Of a stretch of 64,000 nt of DNA, positions 18,460 through 29,848 are shown piece after piece. Origin of the DNA: Planococcus salinarum (GTDB lineage Bacteria > Bacillota > Bacilli > Bacillales_A > Planococcaceae); assembly GCF_007004625.1 (NCBI RefSeq), contig NZ_VIFV01000014.1:1-64000 (forward strand). Direction: 5' to 3'. Made by a program: the position numbers and the translations under genes. The notes beneath the pieces were generated by a model, which was given only the letters and a program-made list of their open reading frames with translations, ran no database searches and was not told the origin of the DNA. Position 1 is the first letter of the stretch. The number at the start of each line of letters is the position of its first letter.

Positions 18460-19743
18460 ATGGAAATCACCCGATTATCATCCGCCATCTCAATTAGGAG
18501 AACAGGCGGTAATTCAACAGAAGAACAAATTCTGGCCGTCAAAGATATAATCCGGACAGTTCGCCAAGAGGGCGACGCAGCGCTGATCCGTTTTGCAAAA
18601 AAATGGGACAGAGCTGAGCTGACTGATTTGCGGGTCAGCCGTCAAGAAGTAGAGCAGGCGGTCAAGCGTTTTGATCCCCAATTACTGAGCGATTTGAGAG
18701 AAGCGGCAGACAATATACGGCAGTATCATGAAAATCAGAAACAGGATGGTTATCAGGTCAATCATGCAAATGGTTCCTATGTCGGGCAGCGGGTGACCGC
18801 CATTGATTCAGCAGGTTTGTATGTGCCGGGCGGTACGGCGGCGTATCCCTCTTCAGTTTTGATGAATGTCATACCCGCACAGGCAGCAGGCGTATCCCGT
18901 ATCGTAGTGATTTCTCCGCCGGCTGCAGACGGCTCTTTGTCTGACGGTGTGCTGGTGGCGGCTGATATCCTGGGGATCGATGAAATTTACAAATCCGGAG
19001 GAGCCCAGGCAATTGCCGCACTGGCATATGGTACGGAATCGATTGCACCTGTCGACAAAATAACAGGTCCGGGCAATATCTTCGTGGCGCTGGCGAAAAG
19101 TGAAGTCAATGGAGACGTGGCGATCGATATGATTGCCGGTCCGAGTGAAATTGCAATCATTGCAGACTCCAGTGCATATGCGGATGAAATTGCAGCAGAT
19201 CTGCTTTCTCAGGCAGAACATGATCCGATGGCGAGTTCTGTGCTGTTGACGGATGACGAGGATTTGGCGGAAGCAGTCTCTCTGGAAGTGGAAAAGCAGT
19301 TACAGGAATTGCCGAGGCAATCGATTGCCAGGGCGGCCATAGACGGCTTTGGTACCATCTATCTGGGGGACAGCATCGACGAACTGATCAACGCGGCCAA
19401 TCAACTGGCGCCGGAACATCTTGAAATCATGACGAGAAATGCTGAGCGGGATGCGGAAAAGATAAAACATGCCGGCGCAATTTTTATTGGGCGCTATTCT
19501 TCGGAACCTGTCGGTGACTATTTTGCCGGCGCGAATCATGTTCTGCCGACCAACAGCACAGCAAGGTTCTCGAGCGCTTTATCGGTCTATGACTTTTTGA
19601 AAAGAACAAGCATCATCCATTACAGTGAGCAGGCATGGCAGGAGAATAAAGCGAAGATTGCCCGGTTGGCAAGGCTTGAAGGCCTGGAGGCGCATGCACG
19701 CGCAGTGGAATCGAGGCAATGGGAAAAGGAGAGTCGAAAATGA
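18460..19743 (+). CDS. hisD: Histidinol dehydrogenase
   Basis: HisD oxidises histidinol to histidine in two NAD-dependent steps, using zinc. The 427 residues contain the NAD-site YVPGGTAAYPSSVLMN, the signature IDMIAGPSEIAIIAD, LLSQAEHDP and the zinc/active-site EHLEIM plus GANHVLPT. It lies eight bases after hisG and overlaps hisB by 4 nt. Length is typical. Confidence 0.97.
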   Translation: MEITRLSSAISIRRTGGNSTEEQILAVKDIIRTVRQEGDAALIRFAKKWDRAELTDLRVSRQEVEQAVKRFDPQLLSDLREAADNIRQYHENQKQDGYQVNHANGSYVGQRVTAIDSAGLYVPGGTAAYPSSVLMNVIPAQAAGVSRIVVISPPAADGSLSDGVLVAADILGIDEIYKSGGAQAIAALAYGTESIAPVDKITGPGNIFVALAKSEVNGDVAIDMIAGPSEIAIIADSSAYADEIAADLLSQAEHDPMASSVLLTDDEDLAEAVSLEVEKQLQELPRQSIARAAIDGFGTIYLGDSIDELINAANQLAPEHLEIMTRNAERDAEKIKHAGAIFIGRYSSEPVGDYFAGANHVLPTNSTARFSSALSVYDFLKRTSIIHYSEQAWQENKAKIARLARLEGLEAHARAVESRQWEKESRK

Positions 19744-20327
19744 GAAAAGCCGAATTGGAACGGAATACGAATGAAACCAGAGTGAATGTGTCGTTCTCTC
19801 TGGACGGTGAAGGAAACGCGCAGATTGATACGGGTGTGCCATTCATGGACCATATGCTCGATTTGTTCATCAAACACGGGTTATTTGACGGGGACATCAA
19901 AGCGGAAGGCGATACACATATCGATGACCACCATACGACCGAAGATATCGGTATTGTATTGGGGCAGGCAGTTCGGGAAGCGCTGGGCGATAAGAAAGGC
20001 ATACGCCGTTACGGCAATGCCTTCGTGCCGATGGATGACGCGCTTGCACAAGTCGTAATCGACTGTTCAAACCGTCCACACCTGGAATTTCGGGGAGAGA
20101 TACCGAACGCCAAGGTCGGTACTTTTGATACGGAGCTGGTCTATGAATTTCTATGGAAATTCGCCCTTGAATCACGCATGAATGTCCATGTCATTGTTCA
20201 TTATGGAAAAAACACCCACCACATCATCGAAGCAGTTTTCAAGGCATTGGCACGCGCACTTGATGAAGCTACAGCAATCGACCCGCGCGTTAAAGGCGTG
20301 CCTTCGACGAAGGGGCTGTTGACATGA
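19740..20327 (+). CDS. hisB: Imidazoleglycerol-phosphate dehydratase
   Basis: HisB removes water from imidazole-glycerol phosphate using a di-manganese centre. The 195 residues carry the metal-binding histidine motifs HIDDHHTTEDIG and NTHHIIEA, plus the substrate motif FMDHMLDLF. The ATG at 19740 overlaps the hisD stop (ATGA) with AAAAGGAGAG upstream; an in-frame ATG further up is not supported. Monofunctional, as in Bacillus: no phosphatase domain is fused. Confidence 0.97.
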   Translation: MRKAELERNTNETRVNVSFSLDGEGNAQIDTGVPFMDHMLDLFIKHGLFDGDIKAEGDTHIDDHHTTEDIGIVLGQAVREALGDKKGIRRYGNAFVPMDDALAQVVIDCSNRPHLEFRGEIPNAKVGTFDTELVYEFLWKFALESRMNVHVIVHYGKNTHHIIEAVFKALARALDEATAIDPRVKGVPSTKGLLT

Positions 20328-20977
20328 TTGTCGGCATCATAGATTATGGCATGGGCAACCTGTTCAGTGTGGAGCAGGCACTGAAGAAATTGGACTGCAC
20401 AGTGATTCTGTCAGATGATCCCGAGACGCTGCTGGAAGCAGAAGCAATTCTTTTGCCGGGTGTCGGAGCTTTTCCTGATGCAATGACACTGCTTGACGCC
20501 AAGGGATTATCGGGATTTATTCGCTCATTGCCGGAACAAGGGATCCCGTTGTTGGGAATCTGTCTGGGCATGCAGTTATTATATGAAGACAGTTCAGAAA
20601 TAAGAATGACAAAAGGCCTTGGTTTATTGAAGGGAAAAGTACGCCGTTTTGAAAAAGGCACTTACCGTATTCCGCATATGGGCTGGAATCGCCTCCAATT
20701 TGGCAAGATGCCGTATTGGCTGGAAAGTCTCCAAAGTGATACCCATGTATATTTTGTGCATTCGTTTTATGTAACCGAAGCGGATCCGGAAGAAATTTTC
20801 GCAGAAGCGGAATACAGCAATATTCAGGTTCCGGGGGTGGTCGGCAAAGGGCTGGTCACCGGCATGCAGTTCCATCCTGAAAAATCGGGTGATTTTGGCC
20901 ATTATTTACTGGAACAATGGATAGCGAACGTCAGGAGGAAAAGCAATGAGCAAATTTCAAATATATCCGGCAATTGA
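20324..20977 (+). CDS. hisH: Imidazole glycerol phosphate synthase, glutaminase subunit
   Basis: HisH hydrolyses glutamine and channels ammonia to HisF. It is a class I glutamine amidotransferase with nucleophile elbow LLGICLGMQLLYE and the C-terminal catalytic pair in GMQFHPEKSG. The start overlaps hisB by 4 nt. At 217 residues its tail runs 32 nt into hisA in another frame, so the last ten or so residues are an overlap product and probably dispensable. Confidence 0.96.
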   Translation: MIVGIIDYGMGNLFSVEQALKKLDCTVILSDDPETLLEAEAILLPGVGAFPDAMTLLDAKGLSGFIRSLPEQGIPLLGICLGMQLLYEDSSEIRMTKGLGLLKGKVRRFEKGTYRIPHMGWNRLQFGKMPYWLESLQSDTHVYFVHSFYVTEADPEEIFAEAEYSNIQVPGVVGKGLVTGMQFHPEKSGDFGHYLLEQWIANVRRKSNEQISNISGN

Positions 20978-21674
20978 CCTCAGGGGCGGCAAATGCGTCA
21001 GGCTTTTCCAGGGAGATTACGCCCAGGAAACAGTTTATGGGGATTCACCGGTGGAAATGGCGAAAAAATTCGCTGACGCGGGAGCCGAGTGGCTGCATAT
21101 GGTCGACCTGGACGGTGCAAAGGACGGACGGCGCATCAACGACGGAGCTGTCATCGATGCGGCAAAACTCGGATTGAAGGTGCAGATCGGCGGGGGCATC
21201 CGCTCACGGGAAGATATCGCCCATTACCTTGAGAATGGCGTTTCGCGTGTCATCATCGGCAGCCTTGCAATTCGGGAACCGGATAAGGTGGTCGGTTTTC
21301 TCGAAGAGTTCGGGGCAGACCGGATTGTAATCGGCATTGATGCCAAAGATGGTATGGCAGCAACCGAAGGCTGGACAGAAACCTCTGTACAGCCTGCTGC
21401 TGAAGTTGCACGATTTTTTGTATCGAAAGGTGCGAAGCATTTTATCTACACGGATATTGCAACTGATGGAACTTTGGCAGGCCCGAATATCGAAGCCAAT
21501 CGCCAGTTGGTGGAAGAGGGAACCGCGGAAGTAATCGTATCGGGAGGCATCGGCTCGCTTGAAGATGTCCGGAACGTCAAAGCTGCAGCTGGCACAAGTG
21601 CCATTTCCGGGGTTATCATCGGCAAAGCATTGTACGAAAATCGCTTTTCGCTGGAGGAGGCTTTATCATGCTGA
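20946..21674 (+). CDS. hisA: ProFAR isomerase HisA
   Basis: HisA isomerises N'-[(5'-phosphoribosyl)formimino]-AICAR ribotide by an Amadori rearrangement on a TIM barrel. The 242 residues show the N-terminal catalytic Asp in [14 protein letters not shown], phosphate-binding VQIGGGIRS, and C-terminal [14 protein letters not shown] with [23 protein letters not shown] precedes the ATG inside the end of hisH. Confidence 0.97.
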   Translation: MSKFQIYPAIDLRGGKCVRLFQGDYAQETVYGDSPVEMAKKFADAGAEWLHMVDLDGAKDGRRINDGAVIDAAKLGLKVQIGGGIRSREDIAHYLENGVSRVIIGSLAIREPDKVVGFLEEFGADRIVIGIDAKDGMAATEGWTETSVQPAAEVARFFVSKGAKHFIYTDIATDGTLAGPNIEANRQLVEEGTAEVIVSGGIGSLEDVRNVKAAAGTSAISGVIIGKALYENRFSLEEALSC

Positions 21675-22420
21675 CAAAACGCATTATTCCCTGTCTTGAT
21701 GTTAAAGAAGGCCGGGTCGTCAAAGGCGTCAGTTTCGTGTCGTTGAAGGACGCCGGCGATCCGGTTGAACTGGCGCGTTTTTATGATGAACAAAGGGCTG
21801 ATGAACTGGTTTTTCTGGATATTTCCGCATCGCACGAGGGTAAGGAAACGATGGTTGAAGTGGTCAAAATAGTCGCCAGTGAATTGTCAATTCCCTTTAC
21901 AGTAGGCGGAGGCATCCGGACTCTTGATGATATGAAGCGGATGCTCCGTGCCGGAGCGGATAAGGTTTCTTTGAATACTGCTGCATTAGACCGGCCGGAA
22001 TTGATCAAAGAAGGTGCGGACTTTTTCGGCTCACAATGCATCGTCGTGGCCATCGATGCCAAATGGAACGGTGAGAGTTGGGATGTCTATACGCACGGCG
22101 GGCGCAATAAAACCAGTTGGGATGCGGTGGAATGGGCTAAGCGCAGCGTCGAACTTGGTGCTGGGGAATTGCTCCTGACCAGCATGGATAAGGACGGGTC
22201 GAAGGACGGATTTGATTTGGCTCTTACAAAAGCGGTGAGGGATGCCGTTGAAGTTCCGGTAATCGCGAGCGGCGGCGCCGGCAACAAGGAAGATTTCCAG
22301 GACGTATTTAGTAAAGTGGATGCAGACGCAGCTCTTGCCGCATCAATTTTCCATTATAAAGACACAAGTATTGCAGAAGTCAAAGATTATCTGCGGACCG
22401 AAGGAGTGAACGTTCGATGA
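21668..22420 (+). CDS. hisF: Imidazole glycerol phosphate synthase, cyclase subunit
   Basis: HisF closes the imidazole ring using ammonia delivered from HisH, releasing AICAR and imidazole-glycerol phosphate. The 250-residue TIM barrel has catalytic Asp residues in [14 protein letters not shown] and [13 protein letters not shown], and phosphate loops VGGGIRT and ASGGAGN. CTGGAGGAGG precedes the ATG, which overlaps hisA by 7 nt. Confidence 0.97.
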   Translation: MLTKRIIPCLDVKEGRVVKGVSFVSLKDAGDPVELARFYDEQRADELVFLDISASHEGKETMVEVVKIVASELSIPFTVGGGIRTLDDMKRMLRAGADKVSLNTAALDRPELIKEGADFFGSQCIVVAIDAKWNGESWDVYTHGGRNKTSWDAVEWAKRSVELGAGELLLTSMDKDGSKDGFDLALTKAVRDAVEVPVIASGGAGNKEDFQDVFSKVDADAALAASIFHYKDTSIAEVKDYLRTEGVNVR

Positions 22421-23043
22421 AAGAGCTGAAATACGACAAGGACGGACTCGTTCCTGTCATAATACAGGACAGTGGATCGAAGCAGGTGCTTACGCTGGCT
22501 TACGCCAATGAAGAAGCGCTTCAGAAAACAATGGCTGACGGCGAGACATGGCTTTTTTCAAGAAGCCGCCAGGAATTATGGAACAAGGGCGCAACAAGCG
22601 GCAATACACAAAAGGTAATTTCCGTTCAGGTCGATTGCGACGGCGATGCAGTCATCTATGAAGTGATTCCGAACGGGCCTGCCTGTCACAAGGGCACGCA
22701 ATCCTGCTTCAGCGAAACGATATACGGAGAGCAAAACCGTTCATCTGGAGACATGCTCGAAGAATTGAAATTGCTGATCCGAAGCCGCCACAGCGAGATG
22801 CCGGAAGGCGCATACACCAGCTATCTGTTTGAAGAAGGCGTGGATAAAATCTGTAAGAAAATCGGGGAAGAAGCAGCGGAAGTCATCATTGCTGCAAAGA
22901 ACCGTGATGCACAGGAACTGTCGATGGAAACAGCCGATTTATTTTATCACGTGATGGTGCTGCTGCAGGAACAGGACGTTGATCTGAATCAGGTCATGGC
23001 GGTTCTGAAGGAGCGCCACCAGACAAAAACTGCAAGTAAATGA
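22417..23043 (+). CDS. hisI: Bifunctional PR-AMP cyclohydrolase / PR-ATP pyrophosphatase
   Basis: This 208-residue HisIE fusion performs steps two and three of histidine synthesis. The N-terminal HisI domain has the zinc cysteines in VDCDGDAV and CHKGTQSCF, with [14 protein letters not shown]. The C-terminal HisE domain is the MazG-like helical part with [15 protein letters not shown] and [11 protein letters not shown]. The start overlaps hisF by 4 nt. It is the last gene of the operon; no hisC is present in the window. Confidence 0.97.
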   Translation: MKELKYDKDGLVPVIIQDSGSKQVLTLAYANEEALQKTMADGETWLFSRSRQELWNKGATSGNTQKVISVQVDCDGDAVIYEVIPNGPACHKGTQSCFSETIYGEQNRSSGDMLEELKLLIRSRHSEMPEGAYTSYLFEEGVDKICKKIGEEAAEVIIAAKNRDAQELSMETADLFYHVMVLLQEQDVDLNQVMAVLKERHQTKTASK

Positions 23044-23123
23044 GCACCGGATATGCTATAATTACAGGATATTAAAGTCGAGGACGGCCATTGCCGATCC
23101 TTTTACTTTTTCGGAGGCTAATT

Positions 23124-24650
23124 TTGGAGAATAAAAAGAAAAACAATTATGAGAATGTACTGTCATTCATCCCTACAGGTGAATATTATTACAAGAAAGC
23201 GCTGAAGGAATTACAGCGTGAAAATTATCCCAAAGCCCATAAGTATCTGCAGCGGGCGTCGGAATTGAGTCCGAAAGATCCGCTGATCATGATGCAATTT
23301 GGCATAGTACTGATGGAGATGCAGGAATTTGAACAGGCGATGGGAGTTCTCCGGACAGCCCAGGAGCTGGATCCGGAAGAGACGGACATCCTGTTCTTCC
23401 TGTCAGAAGTACATGCACATATGGGCTTATTTCTTGATGCGCGGAAATATGCCAAGAAGTACGTTGAAACCGATGTTCACGGCAAATATGCGGAAGAGGC
23501 GATGGAAATCATCGATTTTGCGGAGCAGGAAGATTGGCAGCTTCTTGACGACGAAGGCGAAGCGCAGGACAGCGAATACTACTACCTGCAGGAGAAGGCC
23601 CGGCGTTTGATGGAGCAGGGGAATTTCAAGGATGCAATCAGTATGCTGGAAGATCTGGTCGCAGACAAGCCGGAGTTTTGGGGAGCCCATAACAATTTGG
23701 CGCTCGCCTATTTTTACATCGGTGAAACGGAAATGGCAAAAGCTCTGCTGCATGATGTGTTAAGAAGAAACACAGGGAATTTGCATGCTTTGTGCAATTT
23801 GGCGGTCTTCCATTACTATGAAAAAAACGATGAACTTGATGATATTCTGGCCCTTTTGAAAAAGATCCAGCCCTATGTCTTCGAACACCGCTATAAATTG
23901 GGTGCGACATTTGCGCTTGTCGGCAAGTATAAGGAAGCCTATCGTTGGCTGAGAAGCCTGCAAAAAAGGGGATTCGATGGGGATCCGGCATTTTACTTCT
24001 GGTTGTCCCATTCCGCTTACCATTCAAACCATGAAGAGGTTGCCAGACAGGCATGGAAGCAGTTGACTGCGATGGACCCCGGCAAGGAAGGCTATGAACC
24101 TTGGCAGGAAAACGTTACGATGCCGCACACCGATGCACTTGAGCATGACCGTGATTATCTTGTCGAAAAATTGGATCACCCCCACAGGAGTGAACGCTTA
24201 TTCGGCTTGTTCCTCCTCGGAAAATCCTCACATAAACAGGAAATCATTTCCCATCCGAAATGGCTGGAAAGTGAGCAGCCTACGGTAATCGAAACTTTTT
24301 TGCTCGGCTATGCACTCGGGCACCCTTTCAAAGAAACAGTTTCTGAAGAACGTGCATTTCTGCGGGCGATGAAAGCGACAGAGATCCTTTATGAAAAAGA
24401 GGACATGGTGACCCAACAGGGTTCGTACGCTTTTCAAATGTGGTTTATGCTGGTGGACAATGCATTTCAAAGAAACTATTCATTCAAAAATCCTGCTGCC
24501 CTGGCTGCTGCAGTTGATTACATGGTCAAATCATCCAGAGACAGCAGCATCACCAAAAAGGCGACGGCTGAAAAATTTGGAATAGCATCGGCAACTTTGA
24601 CGAAATATATAAGAGAATTGATCGAATTTCTTCCATTATTTGAATCATAA
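23124..24650 (+). CDS. Tetratricopeptide-repeat protein, YvcD-like
   Basis: The 508-residue cytoplasmic protein is built from TPR helices at its N-terminal half (for example YYKKALKELQRENYPKAHKY, LMEMQEFEQAMGVLRTAQEL, GNFKDAISMLEDLVADKPEF). Its C-terminal part ends in a helix-turn-helix-like segment (TAEKFGIASATLTKYIREL, about 482-500). The start is TTG at 23124, spaced correctly behind CGGAGG; no ATG is available nearby. The position upstream of trxB is that of B. subtilis yvcD. TPR proteins bind partner proteins; the partner here is unknown. Confidence 0.85.
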   Translation: MENKKKNNYENVLSFIPTGEYYYKKALKELQRENYPKAHKYLQRASELSPKDPLIMMQFGIVLMEMQEFEQAMGVLRTAQELDPEETDILFFLSEVHAHMGLFLDARKYAKKYVETDVHGKYAEEAMEIIDFAEQEDWQLLDDEGEAQDSEYYYLQEKARRLMEQGNFKDAISMLEDLVADKPEFWGAHNNLALAYFYIGETEMAKALLHDVLRRNTGNLHALCNLAVFHYYEKNDELDDILALLKKIQPYVFEHRYKLGATFALVGKYKEAYRWLRSLQKRGFDGDPAFYFWLSHSAYHSNHEEVARQAWKQLTAMDPGKEGYEPWQENVTMPHTDALEHDRDYLVEKLDHPHRSERLFGLFLLGKSSHKQEIISHPKWLESEQPTVIETFLLGYALGHPFKETVSEERAFLRAMKATEILYEKEDMVTQQGSYAFQMWFMLVDNAFQRNYSFKNPAALAAAVDYMVKSSRDSSITKKATAEKFGIASATLTKYIRELIEFLPLFES

Positions 24651-24659
24651 GCATAAAAG

Positions 24660-24688
24660 TTGATGACTGCAGTGTAATCTTATACGAT
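24660..24688 (+). promoter_or_regulatory. trxB promoter
   Basis: TTGATG, a 17-nt spacer and TACGAT lie 30 bp upstream of trxB. Confidence 0.65.
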
Positions 24689-24706
24689 TTAGCTATTGAA
24701 GGTTAG

Positions 24707-25672
<966 letters not shown>

Positions 25673-25765
25673 TTTAATGCTATCTTAATGTGCCTGTAAT
25701 ACTTTTGACATGCATAAGAGGTATAATAAGAATAGTAAATTGACCCCCTTTTTATAGAATCTTTG

Positions 25766-25809
25766 AAAGGCTGTTTTCCGAATCATTCGGGAGGCAGCCT
25801 CTTTTTTTG
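25766..25809 (+). terminator. trxB terminator
   Basis: The long stem AGGCTG...TTCCGAA / TTCGGGAGGCAGCCT is followed by T7. It lies about 95 bp past trxB. Confidence 0.85.
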
Positions 25810-25846
25810 TCTCCTTATAAAAAATAAACTAACAATCTGTAGCAAG

Positions 25847-26009
25847 CGATATTCCGCAAAACAGCTTCGCTTTCCTAGGGGCTTGCACTGAGCTAACTCA
25901 GGCTCGTTACCCTTCGCCTGAGTGGATCTCAGTACTTCGCTCGAAACGGAGTTGGAAAGTCAACTCCGTTTCTTTTCCCTTGGGAGTCTTCGCTATTTTG
26001 CTCCATATC
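25847..26009 (+). repeat. Family-B palindromic repeat, copy B2
   Basis: The left end GATATTCCGCAAAACAGC and right end GCTATTTTGCTCCATATC match the family. It carries an extra internal palindrome, GAAACGGAGTT / AACTCCGTTTC (25944-25972), absent from the other copies. It is followed 93 bp later by A2. Confidence 0.8.
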
Positions 26010-26102
26010 CTAATTTACTTTCTTAAAAGAGAATGATTTAAATACAATATCCCTTAAATAAAGTAAGCACTTAGATTCTACGTGGTTCCAGAATGAAGCG
26101 AA

Positions 26103-26332
26103 AGGTGGCGAAGTGCAAAGAGGTGCTCCTGCATCGCAAAGACTTGGCCTCTCAAGCTTCGGCCAATGTCTTTCCTGCGGGAGCAAGAGCGAGTCCTGAG
26201 ACCCCGCAGGGAAGGTTTGACCGAACATCATTCGGTCGAACCTTTGCGACGAAGCGTGAAGCGCTGCAGGAGCACAGGGTTTTCGAAGCGACTGAGGAGG
26301 CTTAGGCCGCTCCCCGCGGAAAGCGTCCACCT
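26103..26332 (+). repeat. Family-A palindromic repeat, copy A2, with two nested C modules
   Basis: The terminal stem is AGGTGG (26103-26108) with CCACCT (26327-26332). The core is enlarged by a forward C module (26123-26173, hairpin AAAGAC..GGCC / GGCC..GTCTTT) and a reverse C module (26211-26275, hairpin AAGGTTTGACC / GGTCGAACCTT). No gene is visible in 25673-26460 outside the repeats, terminator and promoter. Confidence 0.75.
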
Positions 26333-26396
26333 ACAGCGTAATGGTTTATGAAGTGAATATTTTTTCCACAGTCTGTTTAGTATTCCTTTTCTTTTT

Positions 26397-26426
26397 TTGC
26401 ATGACACACCAGGAAAGTTGTATAAT
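26397..26426 (+). promoter_or_regulatory. Promoter of the nudix-rapZ-yvcK-whiA-crh operon
   Basis: TTGCAT, an 18-nt spacer and consensus TATAAT lie 34 bp upstream of the nudix start. Confidence 0.7.
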
Positions 26427-26460
26427 GGAGAAAGTTTAAAATAGATACGGAGTGTCGAGT

Positions 26461-26949
26461 GTGCAGCGAATCGCGAATTTATTAGTTATCAAAGATGGCC
26501 AGGTTTTATTATTAAAAAAACCCCGACGCGGTTGGTATGTAGCACCAGGCGGAAAAATGGAAGCCGGGGAATCGATATACGAGGCGGCAATACGGGAATT
26601 TATCGAAGAAACGAATACAGAACCCGTGGGTACACACCTAAAAGGGATCTACACAATGATGATTGAAGACGAAGGGGAACCGGTTGATGAATGGATGCTT
26701 TTCACATTCGTTGCCAATGATTTAAAAGGAACTCCTTTTGTTGAAACCCGCGAAGGGCTGCTGGAATGGCATCCCGTCGAAAGTTTGGCAACTTTGCCGA
26801 TGGCGGAAGGCGACCGGACCAACCTTCTGTTTGCAGCAAGCCAGCCGGGAGTCCAGTACGGAACCTTCCATTACACGATGGAATTCCAGTTGCTGGAGGA
26901 GAAGATACAAATTTCTACAGAAGAGGTGAATCGACAGCATGGACAATAA
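26461..26949 (+). CDS. Nudix hydrolase (8-oxo-dGTP diphosphatase-like)
   Basis: The 162-residue Nudix protein cleaves a nucleoside diphosphate linked to another moiety. The Nudix box is complete ([23 protein letters not shown]). GTG at 26461 is preferred because CGGAG lies 8 nt upstream; another in-frame GTG at 26452 overlaps that site. It overlaps rapZ by 11 nt and has the position of B. subtilis yvcI. Substrate preference cannot be inferred. Confidence 0.9.
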   Translation: MQRIANLLVIKDGQVLLLKKPRRGWYVAPGGKMEAGESIYEAAIREFIEETNTEPVGTHLKGIYTMMIEDEGEPVDEWMLFTFVANDLKGTPFVETREGLLEWHPVESLATLPMAEGDRTNLLFAASQPGVQYGTFHYTMEFQLLEEKIQISTEEVNRQHGQ

Positions 26950-27820
26950 AACAGAAGAAACAGAGTTGGTCGTAATTACTGGAATGTCTGGTGCCGGGAA
27001 GACGGTGGCAATCCAAAGCTTTGAGGATCTCGGCTTTTTTACCATCGACAACCTGCCCCCAGCTCTATTGCTGACATTCATCAAACTGATGCGTGATTCA
27101 GGGAAATCGATGAAACGCGTGGCCGCAGTTATGGATTTGCGGGGTGGTGACTTTTTCGACAGCCTGGTTGATGCCATTGATAATCTGTCAAAAGAGCCGA
27201 AAGTATCGATTACCATCCTGTTTTTGGATGCGGACAATCAAACGCTGGTAAGCCGCTATAAAGAAACCCGCCGGTCACATCCTCTATCGCCAGGCGGTCT
27301 GGTTTTGGGAGGCATCAAAAAAGAGCGGGATATGCTGATCGATCTTCAAGGACGCGCAAAATATATTTACAATACATCTCAAATCAGCCCCAAAGAACTT
27401 AAAGAAAAGATCATCTCGGATTTTTCCACACAAACGAGCAACGTTTTTACTGTGAATGTTGTGTCATTCGGCTTTAAGCACGGCATACCCATTGATGCCG
27501 ATCTGGTATTTGATGTCCGATTCTTGCCGAATCCCTACTATATAGAAGAACTGAACCCCCTTTCCGGACTTGATGAACCTGTATCAAGTTATGTGCTGCA
27601 ATGGAATGAAACGCAGGTGCTCATCGAGAAATTGACAGACCTTTTGCAATATATGATTCCCCGGTATAAAAACGAAGGTAAGGCCCAATTGGTCATCGCG
27701 TTCGGCTGTACCGGCGGCCAGCATCGTTCAGTCACCTTAGCTGAGTATTATGGCAAGCTTTTTGCTGAAAATAATAAAACCATCATTACTCATCGGGATG
27801 TTAAAACAAGAAAGGGCTGA
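26939..27820 (+). CDS. rapZ: RNase adapter / nucleotide-binding protein RapZ (YvcJ)
   Basis: The 293-residue P-loop protein has Walker A GMSGAGKT (15-22) with the family continuation [14 protein letters not shown], a [10 protein letters not shown] region, and the C-terminal [10 protein letters not shown] signature. In E. coli RapZ guides RNase E to a small RNA; in B. subtilis YvcJ binds and hydrolyses GTP and affects competence. GAGGTGA precedes the ATG inside the nudix gene. The next gene starts 4 nt after its stop. Confidence 0.94.
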   Translation: MDNKTEETELVVITGMSGAGKTVAIQSFEDLGFFTIDNLPPALLLTFIKLMRDSGKSMKRVAAVMDLRGGDFFDSLVDAIDNLSKEPKVSITILFLDADNQTLVSRYKETRRSHPLSPGGLVLGGIKKERDMLIDLQGRAKYIYNTSQISPKELKEKIISDFSTQTSNVFTVNVVSFGFKHGIPIDADLVFDVRFLPNPYYIEELNPLSGLDEPVSSYVLQWNETQVLIEKLTDLLQYMIPRYKNEGKAQLVIAFGCTGGQHRSVTLAEYYGKLFAENNKTIITHRDVKTRKG

Positions 27821-27824
27821 GCGC

Positions 27825-28820
27825 ATGGAAAATAAAGGCCAACGAAAAAAACTCGTCATTATTGGCGGGGGCACGGGACTGTCCACTCTTTTGCGGGGGT
27901 TGAAGAAACTCCCTCTGGATCTGACGGCCATCGTTACTGTGGCGGATGATGGTGGAAGTTCCGGTAGGCTCCGCAATGATCTCAATATACCGCCGCCCGG
28001 GGATATACGGAATGTCATGGCGGCATTATCCGATGCAGAACCATTAGTGGAAGAAATGTTCCAATACCGCTTCAGCAAGTCAATCGACCTGGGCGGCCAT
28101 TCATTGGGAAATCTTATGCTGGCGGCACTGACGGATCTGACTGGTGATTTTTCACATGCAGTGAGGGAAATGAGCCGAGTGATGAATGTCCACGGCACTG
28201 TGATTCCTGCTGCAAACCAGATTGTCACGCTGAACGCTGAATTCGAAGATGGGACAATTGTCAGCGGAGAATCGAAAATCCCGGCCTATCTGCAGCCGAT
28301 TAAGCGTGTATTCATCGAACCCGTCGATGTCAAAACCCTGCCGGATACTGTAACGGCCATTCGCCAGGCAGATATCATAGTCATCGGTCCGGGTTCGCTT
28401 TACACCAGCATTCTGCCGAATCTGCTGGTTAAGGATATAAAAAAAGAATTGTTGGCAGCCAAAGCGAAAAAGATATATATTTGCAATTTGATGACGCAAG
28501 CTGGAGAAACTTATATGTATACGGCATCCGACCATATAAAAGCCTTATACGATCATGTCGGAGAGCCATTTCTCGATGCAGTACTGCTCGATAAAGCTGA
28601 AATGCCATCCACTGTCGTCGAACTGTATAAGCAGGAAAAAGCATGGCCAGTAGCGTATGATGAAGAACGCCTCACGGAGTTCGGCCTGGATATATACAGG
28701 GAAGACATTGCCAATATATTTGAAAACGCTATTCGGCATGAACCGGGAAAAGTTGCAGATTGGCTTTTTCAATATGCCGGCGGCCAGATAAAAGAAGAAA
28801 TAAAGCTTCGGTACTTCTGA
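27825..28820 (+). CDS. yvcK: Gluconeogenesis factor YvcK
   Basis: YvcK-family proteins (331 residues here) have a 2-phospho-L-lactate-transferase-like fold, bind UDP-sugars and are needed for growth on gluconeogenic substrates and for cell-shape control. The signature [14 protein letters not shown] is at the N-terminus, followed by [27 protein letters not shown] and [10 protein letters not shown]. The ATG at 27825 follows AAAGGG, four bases after rapZ stops. Confidence 0.94.
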   Translation: MENKGQRKKLVIIGGGTGLSTLLRGLKKLPLDLTAIVTVADDGGSSGRLRNDLNIPPPGDIRNVMAALSDAEPLVEEMFQYRFSKSIDLGGHSLGNLMLAALTDLTGDFSHAVREMSRVMNVHGTVIPAANQIVTLNAEFEDGTIVSGESKIPAYLQPIKRVFIEPVDVKTLPDTVTAIRQADIIVIGPGSLYTSILPNLLVKDIKKELLAAKAKKIYICNLMTQAGETYMYTASDHIKALYDHVGEPFLDAVLLDKAEMPSTVVELYKQEKAWPVAYDEERLTEFGLDIYREDIANIFENAIRHEPGKVADWLFQYAGGQIKEEIKLRYF

Positions 28821-28842
28821 ATGCTTGAAAGGGGGAACGGAA

Positions 28843-29793
28843 TTGTCTTTCGCTTCGGAAACAAAAAAGGAAATGACGCAGGTTGAAGTGGATGAATGCT
28901 GTGGGAAAGCCGAATTGTCCGCTTTGATCCGGATGAATGGAACTTTATCTTTTTCCAGCAGGCAATTGAGCGTCGACATACAGACAGAGAACGCCGCAAT
29001 TGCCCGCAGAATCTATACACTTCTAAAACGCTTTTACCCGCCGTACCCTATTGAATTGCTCGTAAGGAAAAAAATGCGGTTAAAAAAGAACAACGTCTAT
29101 ATATGCAGGCTAAGAGACGGTTCCAAGCATATTCTCGAAGATTTGATGATTATTACGGAAGGTTTCCAATTCCAGCAGGAAATCGACAAGGCTTTGATCG
29201 ATAAAACTTGCTGCAAACGCGCATACTTGCGTGGAGCATTCCTGGCTGGAGGCTCGGTCAACAATCCGGAAACGTCATCCTATCACCTTGAAGTCTATTC
29301 GTCGGACCGGGACCATGCAGATTCACTGACTGAATTGATGAATCATTTCAATCTGAACAGCAAAACGATTGAGCGCAAAAAAGGTTTTGTGACTTACTTG
29401 AAAGAAGCGGAAAAAATCTCTGATTTTCTCAGCATCGCAGGCGCCCATTCTGCACTATTGAAATTTGAAGATGTGCGGATTATCCGGGATATGCGGAACA
29501 GCGTAAATCGCCTGGTCAATTGCGAAACCGCCAATCTCAATAAAACCATTGATGCGGCATTGCGCCAGGTTGAGAATATCCGGTTTATCGACTCGGTAAT
29601 TGGAGTTGAACAGCTTCCTGACCGCCTGCGTGAAATTGCCAGGCTGCGCGTCGAGTTTCAGGATGTTACACTGAAGGAGCTCGGTGAAATGGTTTCAACC
29701 GGAAAGGTCAGCAAATCCGGGGTCAATCACCGCCTTCGGAAGATTGACGAAATCGCTGAATCATTAAGAAAAGGCGAAACGATCGGCGGTTAA
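28843..29793 (+). CDS. whiA: WhiA family DNA-binding protein
   Basis: WhiA combines a degenerate LAGLIDADG homing-endonuclease fold (N-terminal two thirds) with a C-terminal helix-turn-helix; it regulates sporulation in Streptomyces and affects division and chromosome segregation in Bacillus. Visible are [12 protein letters not shown] at the start, [18 protein letters not shown], and the C-terminal [20 protein letters not shown]. The start is TTG at 28843 behind AAAGGGGGAACGG; this gives 316 residues, the same as B. subtilis. Confidence 0.95.
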   Translation: MSFASETKKEMTQVEVDECCGKAELSALIRMNGTLSFSSRQLSVDIQTENAAIARRIYTLLKRFYPPYPIELLVRKKMRLKKNNVYICRLRDGSKHILEDLMIITEGFQFQQEIDKALIDKTCCKRAYLRGAFLAGGSVNNPETSSYHLEVYSSDRDHADSLTELMNHFNLNSKTIERKKGFVTYLKEAEKISDFLSIAGAHSALLKFEDVRIIRDMRNSVNRLVNCETANLNKTIDAALRQVENIRFIDSVIGVEQLPDRLREIARLRVEFQDVTLKELGEMVSTGKVSKSGVNHRLRKIDEIAESLRKGETIGG

Positions 29794-29848
29794 CTGCCGT
29801 GGTTCTTTTATAAACTATAGTACAGTCAATTTTCTGAGGAGGATATGC

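Noticed and set aside
25705-25727. TTGACA and TATAAT downstream of trxB as a promoter
   Set aside because: The spacer is only 11 nt and no gene or RNA is evident before the terminator at 25766.
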